From Bradyrhizobium lablabi (GTDB taxonomy: Bacteria > Pseudomonadota > Alphaproteobacteria > Rhizobiales > Xanthobacteraceae), in assembly GCF_018131005.1 (NCBI RefSeq), contig NZ_JAFCJK010000004.1, positions 434,001-498,000 on the forward strand: 64,000 nt of DNA, written 5' to 3'. Both the position numbers and the translations under genes were made by a program. The notes beneath the pieces were generated by a model, which saw only the letters and a program-made list of their open reading frames with translations, did not search any database and was not told the DNA's origin. This document shows, one piece after another, positions 1 to 8,177 of this stretch (the first letter of the stretch is position 1; each line of letters opens with the position of its first letter).

Positions 1-9
1 ATATCGCGT

Positions 10-32
10 CGCAACATGTTTGTTGCGCCGCA
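10..32. promoter_or_regulatory. palindrome upstream of phasin gene (possible operator)
   Basis: CGCAACA (10-16) and TGTTGCG (21-27) form a perfect 7-bp inverted repeat around a 4-base loop. It overlaps TGC-N3-GCA at 24-32, a spacing that resembles sites described for the PHB-responsive repressor PhaR. It lies about 90 bases before the phasin start, where an operator would be expected. The assignment to PhaR is inference from position and motif style only. Confidence 0.35.
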
Positions 33-118
33 CCATTAAGTATGGCACAACGCATTCGCCCCGGGCCAATCCGGACGGGGTGAGCCCATAGCTCAAACCT
101 GAGGATGGAGAGACCCGA

Positions 119-595
119 ATGACCACAGAGACCAATTCTGTGCTGAACAGCGTCAAGGAAGCCTTCGCGCCCGTCACCGAGGCGTTCACCAAGCTCCAGA
201 ACATGGAAGTTCCGGAAGCCGCCCGTGATTTCGTGAAGAAGCAGGCCGAGACCGCCAAGGTGCGCGCCGCTGACTTGCATGCCGGTTCGGAGAAAGTGAC
301 TGCCGTGATCGAGTCCGCTGTCGCGGGTTCGGTGACCGAAGCTGCGAAGATCAGCCGCAACATTCAGCAGGCGCTCTACCAGGACGCCGAGGCGTTCTTC
401 TCCGGTATCGACCAGCTCGCTTCGGCGAAGTCGCTGAGCGAAGCCGCCCGGATCCAGTCGGATCTGGTCCGCGCGCGCGGCGAGGTGTTCGTCTCGCGGG
501 CGAAGGCCACCACCGAGTATCTCGGCAAGCTCGTCGCTGACGGTGCGAAGACCGCGCAGGACAACTTCGCCAAGGTCTACGGCAAGACGGCCTGA
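119..595 (+). CDS. phasin family protein
   Basis: This 158-residue protein is a phasin, an amphipathic helical protein that coats polyhydroxyalkanoate granules in the cytoplasm. The sequence is almost entirely helical and Ala/Lys/Glu rich, has no cysteine, and contains the alternating heptad-like pattern of alphaproteobacterial phasins (for example VPEAARDFVKKQAETAKVRA near residues 31-50). Length is typical of the family. The start has a GGAGAG Shine-Dalgarno nine bases upstream. The gene is monocistronic: a strong terminator follows within 30 bases, and a palindrome precedes it at 10-27. It could instead be a general stress-associated phasin-like protein, since no PHA synthase lies in this window. 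Confidence 0.85.
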   Translation: MTTETNSVLNSVKEAFAPVTEAFTKLQNMEVPEAARDFVKKQAETAKVRAADLHAGSEKVTAVIESAVAGSVTEAAKISRNIQQALYQDAEAFFSGIDQLASAKSLSEAARIQSDLVRARGEVFVSRAKATTEYLGKLVADGAKTAQDNFAKVYGKTA

Positions 596-623
596 TCGCG
601 CCGGTACCAAATTGCGCTTTTCC

Positions 624-654
624 AAGGCCCGCCGGTTTGCGGGCCTTCTTTTTT
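624..654 (+). terminator. Rho-independent terminator of phasin gene
   Basis: A perfect 9-bp stem (AAGGCCCGC at 624-632, GCGGGCCTT at 639-647) with a 6-base loop is followed by CTTTTTT. This is the clearest intrinsic terminator in the window and begins 28 bases after the phasin stop codon. Confidence 0.9.
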
Positions 655-674
655 GAGCGGGCTCCGATACATCC

Positions 675-776
675 CCTCATGGTGAGGAGGCGCCCTTGCG
701 CCGTCTCGGACCATGAGGGCACGATACGGGCCTCATCCTTCGAGACGCGGCGCGGCGCCGTTCCTTCGGGATGAGG
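675..776. repeat. family A palindromic intergenic repeat (two units)
   Basis: Two adjacent long palindromes at 675-718 and 731-776, each bounded by CCTCAT and ATGAGG with CGTCTCG or CGAGACG inside. The same design recurs at 3074-3171, 5487-5576 and, degenerate, at 52422-52457. The ATG at 771 is part of the repeat border, so it is not a credible start for the following gene. Confidence 0.8.
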
Positions 777-800
777 GTCGTCGTTCAATCGAAAGTCGCC

Positions 801-2084
801 ATGACCCTTCCCGCCACCTTCGTCGTGACCGCTGCCGACGCAGAACGCGCAGCCGAGCTGCGTCGCGTGAAGTGGCTGGCGACGGGCGTGCTCGCTGCAA
901 CCTTCGTCATCTTCATCGTCGCCAGGTCGCTGTTGCCGGTGCATCCGGCCTTCGGCTTTATCGCCGCCTTTGCGGAAGCCGCAACCATCGGCGGGCTCGC
1001 CGACTGGTACGCCGTCGTCGCGCTGTTCAAGCGGCCGCTCGGCCTGCCGATCCCGCACACGGCGATCATCCAGAGCAACCAGCAGCGCATCGCCGAGAAG
1101 CTCGGCGAATTCATCGAAAACAATTTCCTGGAGGCCGGACCGGTCGAGGCCAAGCTGCGCCAGATCGACTTCGGCAGTTTCATCGCCGAGTGGCTGCGCG
1201 ATCGCAAACGCGCCGAGGACCTCGCCCGCTTCGTGTTGCGCATGCTGCCGGAAGCGTTCGCGGCCACCGAGACGTCCGGCCTGCTGAAGTTCATCAACCG
1301 CCGCGTCACCGCACAGATACTGTCGATCGATCTTGCGCCGATCGCCGCCGGCGCGCTGCGCGGCTTCGTGCAGGAAGGCAAGCATGAGGGCCTGCTCGAC
1401 GACATACTGCGCGTGATGCACCAGACGCTGACGCGGCAGGAGACCATGGCCGTGATCCGTGACAAGGTCCGCGCCGAAATGCCGACGCTGCTCAAGCTCT
1501 ATCGCGCCGACAAGTTCGTGGTGAACCGCATCATCGCCTCGGCCACGAAATTCTTCGAGGAGGTGCGCAATGATCCGGAGCATCCGTTCCGTGGTGAATT
1601 CGACCGGATGCTGCTCTCCTTCGTCGAACGGCTCGGCGGCGACAAGGCGTTCGCTGATCGCATCAACGGCCTGAAGCGTGATCTGCTGGCGCGGCCCGAG
1701 CTCGCCAATCTCGGGCGCGCCATCTGGTCGAATGTGAAGGACTTCATCGAGCGCAGCGCGTCGGGCGAGTCGCAGGTTCTGCAGCAGCAACTCGCGCGGA
1801 TGTTTGTCGAGGCTGGCGAAGCGCTCGCCGGCGATGCCGAGCTGCGCGGCGAAATCAACCAGGGCCTCGTCGCGATCCTGCGCACGGTCGTGGCAGAACA
1901 GAAGAGCGGGGTCTCGACCTTCATCGCCGACCAGATGAAGGCCTGGGACATGGAGCAGTTGTTGCAGCTCATCGAGGTCAATGTCGGCAAGGACCTGCAA
2001 TACATCCGCTTCAATGGCTCCGTGATCGGAGGGCTCGCCGGGCTTGCGCTCTATACGCTGGAATATGCCTTGCGGCTGCTGTGA
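801..2084 (+). CDS. DUF445 family membrane-anchored protein
   Basis: A 427-residue DUF445 protein of unknown function. A hydrophobic helix lies near residues 28-46 and a second near the C-terminus (VIGGLAGLALYTLEYALRLL), with a long helical soluble region between them. The early motif AEAATIGGLADWYAVVALF is characteristic of the family. I place the start at 801 because the in-frame ATG at 771 lies inside a dispersed palindromic repeat and lacks a ribosome site. The site at 801 is itself only weakly preceded by GAAAG. The gene stands alone between the phasin terminator and a hydrolase. Family members are predicted inner-membrane proteins, and no enzymatic residues can be claimed. Confidence 0.8.
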   Translation: MTLPATFVVTAADAERAAELRRVKWLATGVLAATFVIFIVARSLLPVHPAFGFIAAFAEAATIGGLADWYAVVALFKRPLGLPIPHTAIIQSNQQRIAEKLGEFIENNFLEAGPVEAKLRQIDFGSFIAEWLRDRKRAEDLARFVLRMLPEAFAATETSGLLKFINRRVTAQILSIDLAPIAAGALRGFVQEGKHEGLLDDILRVMHQTLTRQETMAVIRDKVRAEMPTLLKLYRADKFVVNRIIASATKFFEEVRNDPEHPFRGEFDRMLLSFVERLGGDKAFADRINGLKRDLLARPELANLGRAIWSNVKDFIERSASGESQVLQQQLARMFVEAGEALAGDAELRGEINQGLVAILRTVVAEQKSGVSTFIADQMKAWDMEQLLQLIEVNVGKDLQYIRFNGSVIGGLAGLALYTLEYALRLL

Positions 2085-2271
2085 CCAATTAGGCACGTCA
2101 ACGCTTTAGTTGTCGCAAGTGTGAGCTGGGTCGCTTGCAAGGAAGTGTTCGGTTTCCTAGCTTTAACGACAGATTGTTGCGTTGCGGAACGATTCCATCA
2201 GCTTTGCGTCAATCATGCTGACCCATGGCCGGCTGCCGAGACATCAAGGGCCGACCCGCACAGGAGCTCAA

Positions 2272-3039
2272 ATGTCCACTGCTCAGACGCTTCGCCCGCC
2301 GTCCAGGACGCTGATGTTTCTGGAAGGTCGCGCAATCAATGAACTCGGTGCCTTCCTCGGTGCATTGCCGCTGTTGAGCCTCGCCCCGCGCGGCGATGGG
2401 CATCCCGTTCTGGTGCTGCCGGGTCTCGTCGCGTCCGACATGTCGACGCGTCCGCTGCGCAGCTTCCTGAAGAGCAAGGGCTACGCCGTCAGCGGCTGGC
2501 GTCAGGGGCGCAACCTTGGTCTCCGTCCCGGCGTGCAGCAGGCGATGGTCGACCTGCTGCAGGAGGTCAGCGACACTGGCGGCCGCAAGGTGTCGCTGAT
2601 TGGCTGGAGCCTCGGCGGTCTCTATGCGCGACAGCTCGCCAAGATGATGCCGGAGCGCGTGCGCCAGGTGATCACGCTCGGCAGCCCGTTTGCCTCGAGC
2701 CCGAAAGCGACCAATGCGTGGCGGGTCTACGAGATGGCGAGCGGCCGCCGCGCCGAGGACGAGGATCCGCGCTTCGGCGGCTCGCTTGCCGGCGCGCCTC
2801 CCGTGCCGACCACCGCCATCTTCAGCCGCACCGACGGGATCTGCGCCTGGCAGGGCTGCCGGGAAAAGGCGTCGGCGATGTCGGAGAGCATCGAGGTCGA
2901 GAGCAGCCATTGCGGCATGGGCCACCATCCGGCCGCCGTTTACGCCGTCGCCGATCGCCTCGCGCAGCCGGAGGGCGAATGGGCGCCGTTCGATCGCGGC
3001 GGCTGGCGCAGCATGGTCTATCCGGATCCCAATCGATAG
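2272..3039 (+). CDS. alpha/beta hydrolase, lipase-like
   Basis: A 255-residue alpha/beta-fold hydrolase. The nucleophile elbow GWSLGG places the catalytic serine at residue 113, in the context KVSLIGWSLGGLYARQLA. SRTDGICAW supplies a likely acid and SSHCGMGHHP the histidine. The substrate is unknown; the fold resembles triacylglycerol lipase or PGAP1-like esterases. The start at 2272 has AGGAG five bases upstream, much better than the in-frame ATG at 2182. There is no signal peptide, so it is probably cytoplasmic. It stands alone between an unremarkable 187-base upstream gap and a repeat element. Confidence 0.75.
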   Translation: MSTAQTLRPPSRTLMFLEGRAINELGAFLGALPLLSLAPRGDGHPVLVLPGLVASDMSTRPLRSFLKSKGYAVSGWRQGRNLGLRPGVQQAMVDLLQEVSDTGGRKVSLIGWSLGGLYARQLAKMMPERVRQVITLGSPFASSPKATNAWRVYEMASGRRAEDEDPRFGGSLAGAPPVPTTAIFSRTDGICAWQGCREKASAMSESIEVESSHCGMGHHPAAVYAVADRLAQPEGEWAPFDRGGWRSMVYPDPNR

Positions 3040-3073
3040 AGGCTAGAGCAAGTCCTCGCCGCGCATTCCTCGG

Positions 3074-3171
3074 CCTCGTGGTTCGAGACGCGCGGCGATG
3101 CCGCGCTCCTCACCATGAGGGTCTAAGACCTCATCTTGAGGAGCGGCCGTTTGGGCGCGTCTCGAAGGATG
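3074..3171. repeat. family A palindromic intergenic repeat (two units)
   Basis: Two consecutive palindromes (3074-3120 and 3129-3171) with the CCTC...CGAGACG...CTCCTCACCATGAGG design seen at 675-776. They fill most of the gap between the hydrolase and paaX. Confidence 0.75.
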
Positions 3172-3237
3172 CGGCCCCCGATGCTGACCACTAGCCGCCG
3201 TTGTCGCGAATCCTGAAAACGCGGTATGCGTTGAAGC

Positions 3238-4107
3238 ATGCCGCAGCCGCTTGAGCGCATCATCGATCAATTGAAGCGCGAGCCGTCGCGCACGGGCTCG
3301 ATCGTCATCACGATGTTCGGCGACGCCATCGTGCCGCGCGGCGGCTCGGTGTGGCTCGGCACGCTGCTGGAGTTTTTCAAGTCGCTCGACATCGACGGCA
3401 GCGTGGTGCGCACCGCGATGTCGCGGCTTGCCGCCGATGGCTGGCTCGAGCGCAACAAGGTCGGTCGCAACAGCTTTTACCGGCTGAACGCGAAGGGCCG
3501 ACATACCTTTGATACCGCGATGAAGCACGTCTACGACCCGCCGCCATCGGATTGGACCGGGCGCTTCGAACTGCTGCTGATCGGCAATGCCGAGGACCGC
3601 GATGCCTCGCGCGATGCGCTCAGGAACGCAGGGTTCGGCAGTCCGATCCCCGGCGTGTGGGTCGCGCCGTCGGGTGTGCCGATCCCCGACGAGGCCGCGC
3701 GCGCGATCCGCCTCGAAGTTGCCGCGGAGGACGACAGCGGACGGCGACTGCTCAGCGAGAGCTGGCCCCTCGATCGCACCGCCGACGCCTATCTGAAATT
3801 CATGACGTCGTTCGAGCCGCTACGTGGCTGGATCGGCCGCGGCGAGGCGCTCGCCCATGCCGACGCCTTCACTGCGCGGATCCTTTTGATCCATCACTAT
3901 CGCCGTGTCGTGCTGCGCGATCCGCTGTTGCCGTATCAGCTGTTGCCGAAGGACTGGCCGGGCAGGGCGGCGCGAAAACTCTGCGGCGAAATCTATCGCG
4001 GGCTGCTTTCGTCGTCCGAACAATGGCTTGACCGGCACGCAACCAATGAGGAAGGGCCGCTGCCCAAACCGAACGGGGCGGTTGCTCGCCGTTTTGAGGG
4101 TGCGTGA
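3238..4107 (+). CDS. paaX: phenylacetate repressor PaaX
   Basis: A PaaX-family transcriptional repressor of 289 residues. Family members bind the paa promoter and release it on phenylacetyl-CoA. The N-terminal third is a winged helix (GGSVWLGTLLEFF, then VVRTAMSRLAADGWLERNK near residues 57-76). The middle and C-terminal parts match the PaaX dimerisation and effector regions (WTGRFELLLIG, GVWVAPSG). It lies 75 bases upstream of paaA in the same direction. The gap holds a candidate promoter and an inverted repeat that are good targets for PaaX itself. A possible promoter (TTGTCG at 3201) lies close to its start, and no strong ribosome site is visible. Confidence 0.92.
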   Translation: MPQPLERIIDQLKREPSRTGSIVITMFGDAIVPRGGSVWLGTLLEFFKSLDIDGSVVRTAMSRLAADGWLERNKVGRNSFYRLNAKGRHTFDTAMKHVYDPPPSDWTGRFELLLIGNAEDRDASRDALRNAGFGSPIPGVWVAPSGVPIPDEAARAIRLEVAAEDDSGRRLLSESWPLDRTADAYLKFMTSFEPLRGWIGRGEALAHADAFTARILLIHHYRRVVLRDPLLPYQLLPKDWPGRAARKLCGEIYRGLLSSSEQWLDRHATNEEGPLPKPNGAVARRFEGA

Positions 4108-4153
4108 ATATATTACATAAATATCTTGCATATCAAAAATTGTGTTATATATT
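4107..4153. promoter_or_regulatory. inverted repeat in paaX-paaA gap, candidate PaaX operator
   Basis: Left arm AATATATTACATAA (4107-4120) and right arm TTGTGTTATATATT (4140-4153) are complementary at 12 of 14 positions, with a 19-base spacer. The right arm covers the probable -10 box of paaA. The position, between a PaaX gene and its expected target, makes an operator the natural reading. No binding is shown by the sequence alone. Confidence 0.55.
4126..4153 (+). promoter_or_regulatory. putative sigma-70-type promoter of paaA operon
   Basis: TTGCAT (4126-4131) and TATATT (4148-4153) are separated by 16 bases, 30 bases before the paaA start. The stretch is strikingly AT-rich against its surroundings. 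Confidence 0.5.
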
Positions 4154-4182
4154 GCCGCGAACAACATCACGGGAGGTCCGCC

Positions 4183-5175
4183 ATGTATACGCAGGCGCTC
4201 AACACGTCCGACGGCGACGATCGCGGGATTGAGGACGCAGCCCGGGCTGCGCAATTCCAGGCGCGGATCGATGCCGACGAACGCATCGAGCCCAATGACT
4301 GGATGCCGGCGGCCTACCGCAAGACGCTGACGCGGCAGATCTCCCAGCACGCCCATTCCGAAATCGTCGGCATGCTGCCCGAGGGCAACTGGATCACACG
4401 CGCGCCGACGCTCCGCCGCAAGGCGGCGTTGCTCGCAAAGGTGCAGGACGAATGCGGCCACGGGCTCTATCTGTATGCCGCCGCCGAAACACTCGGCAGC
4501 GCGCGCGAAGAGCTGGTCGACCTGATGCTTGCGGGGAAGGCAAAGTATTCCTCGATCTTCAATTATCCGACGCTGACCTGGGCCGACATCGGCACGATTG
4601 GCTGGCTGGTCGACGGCGCCGCGATCATGAATCAGATCCCGCTGTGCCGCTGCTCCTATGGTCCCTACGCGCGCGCGATGATCCGCGTCTGCAAGGAAGA
4701 ATCGTTCCATCAGCGCCAGGGCTTCGAGATCATGCTGACGTTGTGTCGCGGCACCAGGGAGCAAAGGGCGATGGCGCAGAATGCGCTGGATCGCTGGTGG
4801 TGGCCGGTGCTGATGATGTTCGGCCCGCCGGACAAAGTCAGCCAGCACAGCGACAACTCGACGAAATGGAAGATCAAGCGTTTCTCCAACGACGAGCTGC
4901 GCCAGAAATTTGTCGATGCGACCGTGCCGCAAGCGCAGTTCCTGGGCCTGACGATTCCCGATCCCGACATGAGACAGAACGAAAAAGGAAATTGGGAATA
5001 CAGCCCGATCGACTGGAACGAGTTCAACCAGGTTCTCGCCGGCAACGGTCCCTGCAACCGCGATCGCCTCGCCGCACGCCGCAAGGCGCATGAGGATGGC
5101 GCCTGGGTGCGCGAGGCCGCCATGGCCCATGCCGGGAAGCGCAAGCACCGCCAGCTGGCGCAGGCCGCAGAATAG
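4183..5175 (+). CDS. paaA: 1,2-phenylacetyl-CoA epoxidase, catalytic subunit PaaA
   Basis: The diiron catalytic subunit (330 residues) of the multicomponent epoxidase that converts phenylacetyl-CoA to ring-1,2-epoxyphenylacetyl-CoA. Two ExxH iron motifs are visible: DECGH within [14 protein letters not shown], and EESFHQRQ. These are the ferritin-like signature of PaaA. N- and C-terminal family stretches ([22 protein letters not shown]) are intact and the length is normal. GGGAGG lies six bases before the ATG at 4183. It is the first structural gene after paaX, with paaB 11 bases downstream. Confidence 0.96.
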   Translation: MYTQALNTSDGDDRGIEDAARAAQFQARIDADERIEPNDWMPAAYRKTLTRQISQHAHSEIVGMLPEGNWITRAPTLRRKAALLAKVQDECGHGLYLYAAAETLGSAREELVDLMLAGKAKYSSIFNYPTLTWADIGTIGWLVDGAAIMNQIPLCRCSYGPYARAMIRVCKEESFHQRQGFEIMLTLCRGTREQRAMAQNALDRWWWPVLMMFGPPDKVSQHSDNSTKWKIKRFSNDELRQKFVDATVPQAQFLGLTIPDPDMRQNEKGNWEYSPIDWNEFNQVLAGNGPCNRDRLAARRKAHEDGAWVREAAMAHAGKRKHRQLAQAAE

Positions 5176-5186
5176 GGGACACGACA

Positions 5187-5474
5187 ATGGCCACGCCGAA
5201 CGTTCCGCTCTGGGAAGTCTTCATCCGCAGCCGCAATGGGCTCGCGCACAAGCATGTCGGCTCGCTGCACGCGGCCGACGCCACGCTCGCACTGCAGGCC
5301 GCGCGCGACATCTACACCCGCCGCGGCGAGGGGCTGTCGATCTGGGTGGTGCCGTCGAGCGCGATCACCGCGTCGGATCCGTCCGAGAAGGGCATGATGT
5401 TCGAGCCGGCGGAATCGAAGATCTATCGTCATCCGACGTTCTACGACGTGCCTGACGAAGTCGGGCATATGTGA
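5187..5474 (+). CDS. paaB: 1,2-phenylacetyl-CoA epoxidase subunit PaaB
   Basis: PaaB, 95 residues, a small beta-rich accessory subunit needed for epoxidase function in known systems. The opening WEVFIRSRNGLAHKHVGSLH and the motif YTRRGEGLSIWVVPSS are diagnostic. The gene follows paaA by 11 bases and has AGGGGA ahead of its ATG. Downstream, the operon is interrupted by a 90-base pair of palindromes before paaC, an unusual break in an otherwise tight operon. Confidence 0.95.
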   Translation: MATPNVPLWEVFIRSRNGLAHKHVGSLHAADATLALQAARDIYTRRGEGLSIWVVPSSAITASDPSEKGMMFEPAESKIYRHPTFYDVPDEVGHM

Positions 5475-5486
5475 ATTTCTCTCTCC

Positions 5487-5576
5487 CCTCTTGGTGAGGA
5501 GCGCAAAGCGCGTCTCGAACCACGAGGCCCGTGGCCTATCCTTCGAAACGCGCCTACGGCGCTCGTCAGGATGAGG
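5487..5576. repeat. family A palindromic repeat inside paa operon
   Basis: Two palindromes (5487-5527 and 5535-5576) of the same family as 675-776 and 3074-3171, inserted between paaB and paaC on the transcribed strand. Each could fold into a long hairpin in the mRNA. No T-run follows, so simple termination is not evident. Confidence 0.75.
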
Positions 5577-5606
5577 TCTGAGTGCATGGATACAGGATGC
5601 GAGAAC

Positions 5607-6383
5607 ATGGCAACCGCCAACATCACAGTCTCCGAGACGCCGCTGGTGCTCTACGCGCTGCGGCGCGCCGACGATGCGCTGATCCTCGGCCACCGGCTCT
5701 CCGAATGGTGCGGCCACGCTCCGATGCTGGAAGAGGACATGGCCCTCGCCAATATGGGCCTCGACCTGCTCGGCCAGGCTCGCGAGCTCTACACCTATGC
5801 CGCCAGGGTTGAAGGCAGAAACAACGACGAAGACAAGTTCGCTTATCTGCGCGACGTCAGGCAGTACCGCAATCTCTTGCTGCTGGAGCAGCCCAACGGC
5901 GACTTCGCCCGCACCATGGTGCGGCAGTTCTTCTACGCGGCGTTTGCCGATCTCTACTGGCGTGCAATGATGGCGTCTTCGGACCCGACGCTGGCCGCAA
6001 TCGCGGCGAAATCGGAGAAGGAGAGCGCCTATCACTTGAGGCATTCATCCGAGTGGATCGTCCGCCTCGGCGACGGCACGGAAGAGAGCCACCGCCGCGC
6101 GCAAACCGCGATCGACGATCTCTGGGCCTATACCGGCGAGATGTTTGCGGTCGACGACAGCGAGCGCGGCCTGATTGATGCCGGCATCGCCATCGATCCG
6201 GCGTCGCTGCGGTCGCAATGGCTGAAAACAGTCACAGGCGTCGCCGGCGAAGCGACGCTGTCGCTGCCGAACAACGATTGGATGCAGCAGGGCGGCCGCA
6301 GCGGCCGGCACAGCGAGCATCTCGGTCATCTCCTCAGCGAGCTACAGTCACTGCAGCGGACCTTTCCGGGGGCCACATGGTGA
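5607..6383 (+). CDS. paaC: 1,2-phenylacetyl-CoA epoxidase structural subunit PaaC
   Basis: PaaC, 258 residues, the ferritin-fold partner of PaaA that stabilises the heterodimer and is not itself the metal site. Family stretches are clear: LILGHRLSEWCGHAPMLEED, MALANMGLDLLGQARELYTY and NDEDKFAYLRD. The start at 5607 gives the normal N-terminus with AGGATGCGAG upstream. In-frame ATGs at 5571 and 5586 lie in or next to the preceding repeat. The end overlaps paaD by seven bases, implying translational coupling. Confidence 0.94.
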   Translation: MATANITVSETPLVLYALRRADDALILGHRLSEWCGHAPMLEEDMALANMGLDLLGQARELYTYAARVEGRNNDEDKFAYLRDVRQYRNLLLLEQPNGDFARTMVRQFFYAAFADLYWRAMMASSDPTLAAIAAKSEKESAYHLRHSSEWIVRLGDGTEESHRRAQTAIDDLWAYTGEMFAVDDSERGLIDAGIAIDPASLRSQWLKTVTGVAGEATLSLPNNDWMQQGGRSGRHSEHLGHLLSELQSLQRTFPGATW

Positions 6384-6880
6384 CGGGCGCGATCGGCGAC
6401 GCAGATTTGCGCGAGCGCGCCTGGAGCGCGGCCGCAGAGGTGGTCGATCCCGAAATCCCGGTGTTGACGATCGCCGATCTCGGTGTGCTGCGCGACGTGG
6501 CAGTCCGCGACGGTCATGTCGAGGTCGCGATCACGCCGACCTATTCCGGCTGTCCCGCGATGAACATGATCGCGCTCGAAATCGAGTTGGCGCTGGAGCG
6601 CGCCGGCATCCGCGCGCCGACGATCCGCACGGTGCTGTCGCCGGCCTGGACCACCGACTGGATGAGCGAGGACGGCCGCCGCAAGCTTCGCGACTACGGC
6701 ATCGCGCCGCCGCTGCCGGGCTCGTCCCGCCGCGCGCTGTTCGGCGCACAGCAGGTGCCTTGTCCGCAATGCGGTTCCGCCGATACCGAGCTCTTGTCCG
6801 AGTTCGGCTCGACCTCCTGCAAGGCGCTGTGGCGCTGCAAGAGCTGCCGTGAACCCTTCGATTACTTCAAGTGTCATTGA
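6377..6880 (+). CDS. paaD: PaaD, SUF-like assembly factor of the epoxidase
   Basis: PaaD, 167 residues, a DUF59/MIP18-type protein thought to help assemble the iron centre or FeS cluster of the epoxidase complex. The N-terminal DUF59 core VVDPEIPVLTIADLGVLRDV is followed by TPTYSGCPAMNMI. The C-terminus carries a four-cysteine zinc ribbon (CPQCGS ... CKSCREPF). The start overlaps the paaC stop, with the ATG at 6377 and a GTG at 6380 as the alternative. A GGGGG run precedes it. A dispersed palindromic repeat separates it from paaE. Confidence 0.93.
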   Translation: MVTGAIGDADLRERAWSAAAEVVDPEIPVLTIADLGVLRDVAVRDGHVEVAITPTYSGCPAMNMIALEIELALERAGIRAPTIRTVLSPAWTTDWMSEDGRRKLRDYGIAPPLPGSSRRALFGAQQVPCPQCGSADTELLSEFGSTSCKALWRCKSCREPFDYFKCH

Positions 6881-6910
6881 GCATGCACGAAGCCATTTCA
6901 ACAAGCACAT

Positions 6911-6995
6911 CGTCATTGCGAGCGACGCGAAGCAATCCATGTTTTCGCGCGATGAGAGGTGGATTGCCTCGTCGCTTCGCCCCTCGCAATGACGG
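6911..6995. repeat. family B palindromic repeat between paaD and paaE
   Basis: CGTCATTGCGAGCGACGCGAAGC at the left end pairs with GCTTCG...CTCGCAATGACGG at the right, with GCAATCCA/TGGATTGC inside. Related copies lie at 11054-11137, 19864-19944 and 35589-35697. Confidence 0.8.
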
Positions 6996-7008
6996 GAGAA
7001 GATAGCAG

Positions 7009-8088
7009 ATGTCCGTCGCGCCGCGCTTTCATCGTCTGGCCGTCAACGATCTGCGTCGAGAGGCGCCGGACGCGATCTCCATGACGTTTGCGATCCCGAA
7101 GAACCTCGAAGGTGACTACAGATTCACGCCTGGCCAGTACCTGACGCTGCGCACCACCATGGACGGCGAAGAGATCCGCCGCTCCTATTCGATCTGCTCC
7201 GGCCCCGATGACGGCGAGCTGCGCATCGCGGTGAAGAAGGTCGACGGCGGCGCGTTCTCGAACTGGGCGGCGGACGAGCTGAAGGCCGGCGACGAGCTCG
7301 ACGTAATGACGCCGACGGGGCGTTTCGGCATCGTGCATGCGCCGGATCAGGCGCGGCTCTATGTCGGCTTTGCGGCCGGAAGCGGCATCACACCGATCCT
7401 GTCGATCGTCAAGGGCGTGCTGGCGCGTGAACCGGATAGCCGATTCTTCCTGTTCTACGGCAACCGCTCGGCCGAAGGCATGCTGTTCCGCGAGGCGCTG
7501 GAGGAGTTGAAGGACCGCTTCATGCAGCGGCTCTCGGTGTTCCACGTCATCTCCGGTGAGGAGCAGGACATTCCCATCCTGCACGGCCGGCTCGACGGCG
7601 AGAAGGTGAGGGTGCTGCTGCGCTCGCTGGTGCCTGCGGCAAGCATCGATCATGTCTTCATCTGCGGCCCGGCCGGGATGAGCGAGACGATCGAGGCGAC
7701 GTGCCGCAACATCGGCATCGCCGACGAGCGCATTCACGTCGAGCGTTTCGTCTCCGAGTTCGGCGGCAAGCCGCGACCGAGAGCGGTGGTATCGGCTGGT
7801 GCGCCGCCGAAGGCGATGGCTTCGCTGATCATCGACGGCAAGCGCCGCGAGGTGCCGGTGGCCGACGGCGAGTCGATCCTTGACGCCGCGTTGCGCGCCG
7901 GCATGGACCTGCCCTTCGCCTGCAAGGGCGGCATGTGCTCGACCTGCCGCGCCAAGCTGGTCGAGGGCGATGCCGCGATGGACCTGAACTATTCCCTGGA
8001 GCCATGGGAGCTGAAGGCGGGATTCATCCTGACCTGCCAGGCCAAGCCGTGCTCCGGCAAGGTCGTGGTTGACTACGACCACGTCTAA
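7009..8088 (+). CDS. paaE: phenylacetyl-CoA epoxidase reductase PaaE
   Basis: The 359-residue electron-transfer subunit that passes electrons from NAD(P)H to PaaA. Domains in order: FAD-binding beta-barrel with RRSYSICSG near residue 50; nucleotide-binding domain with GSGITPILSI near 125; and a C-terminal plant-type [2Fe-2S] ferredoxin with CKGGMCSTCRAK near 305 and the fourth cysteine in ILTCQ. All key residues are present. It is co-oriented with paaD, across a 128-base gap mostly filled by a family B repeat. Confidence 0.95.
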   Translation: MSVAPRFHRLAVNDLRREAPDAISMTFAIPKNLEGDYRFTPGQYLTLRTTMDGEEIRRSYSICSGPDDGELRIAVKKVDGGAFSNWAADELKAGDELDVMTPTGRFGIVHAPDQARLYVGFAAGSGITPILSIVKGVLAREPDSRFFLFYGNRSAEGMLFREALEELKDRFMQRLSVFHVISGEEQDIPILHGRLDGEKVRVLLRSLVPAASIDHVFICGPAGMSETIEATCRNIGIADERIHVERFVSEFGGKPRPRAVVSAGAPPKAMASLIIDGKRREVPVADGESILDAALRAGMDLPFACKGGMCSTCRAKLVEGDAAMDLNYSLEPWELKAGFILTCQAKPCSGKVVVDYDHV

Positions 8089-8177
8089 CTCGCGTTGACA
8101 CCTGTGGTGTCGCATTCAACACTGGCACTGAAAATCACGAGGCTCGCCGCAACGGGTCCGGTCACAGGGAGTTCGAT

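Noticed and set aside
351..2096. 581-codon minus-strand frame opposite the DUF445 gene
   Set aside because: Composition is His/Arg/Gly/Asp-rich low-information sequence typical of the antisense frame of a GC-rich gene; no family recognised and no ribosome site.
3820..5187. 455-codon minus-strand frame opposite paaX and paaA
   Set aside because: Shadow of two well-identified genes; Arg/His/Gly-rich and crosses the paaA promoter.
8097..8111. GACACC/GGTGTC hairpin between paaE and paaI
   Set aside because: Only six base pairs and no T-run; paaI and paaK follow closely, so a terminator is unlikely.
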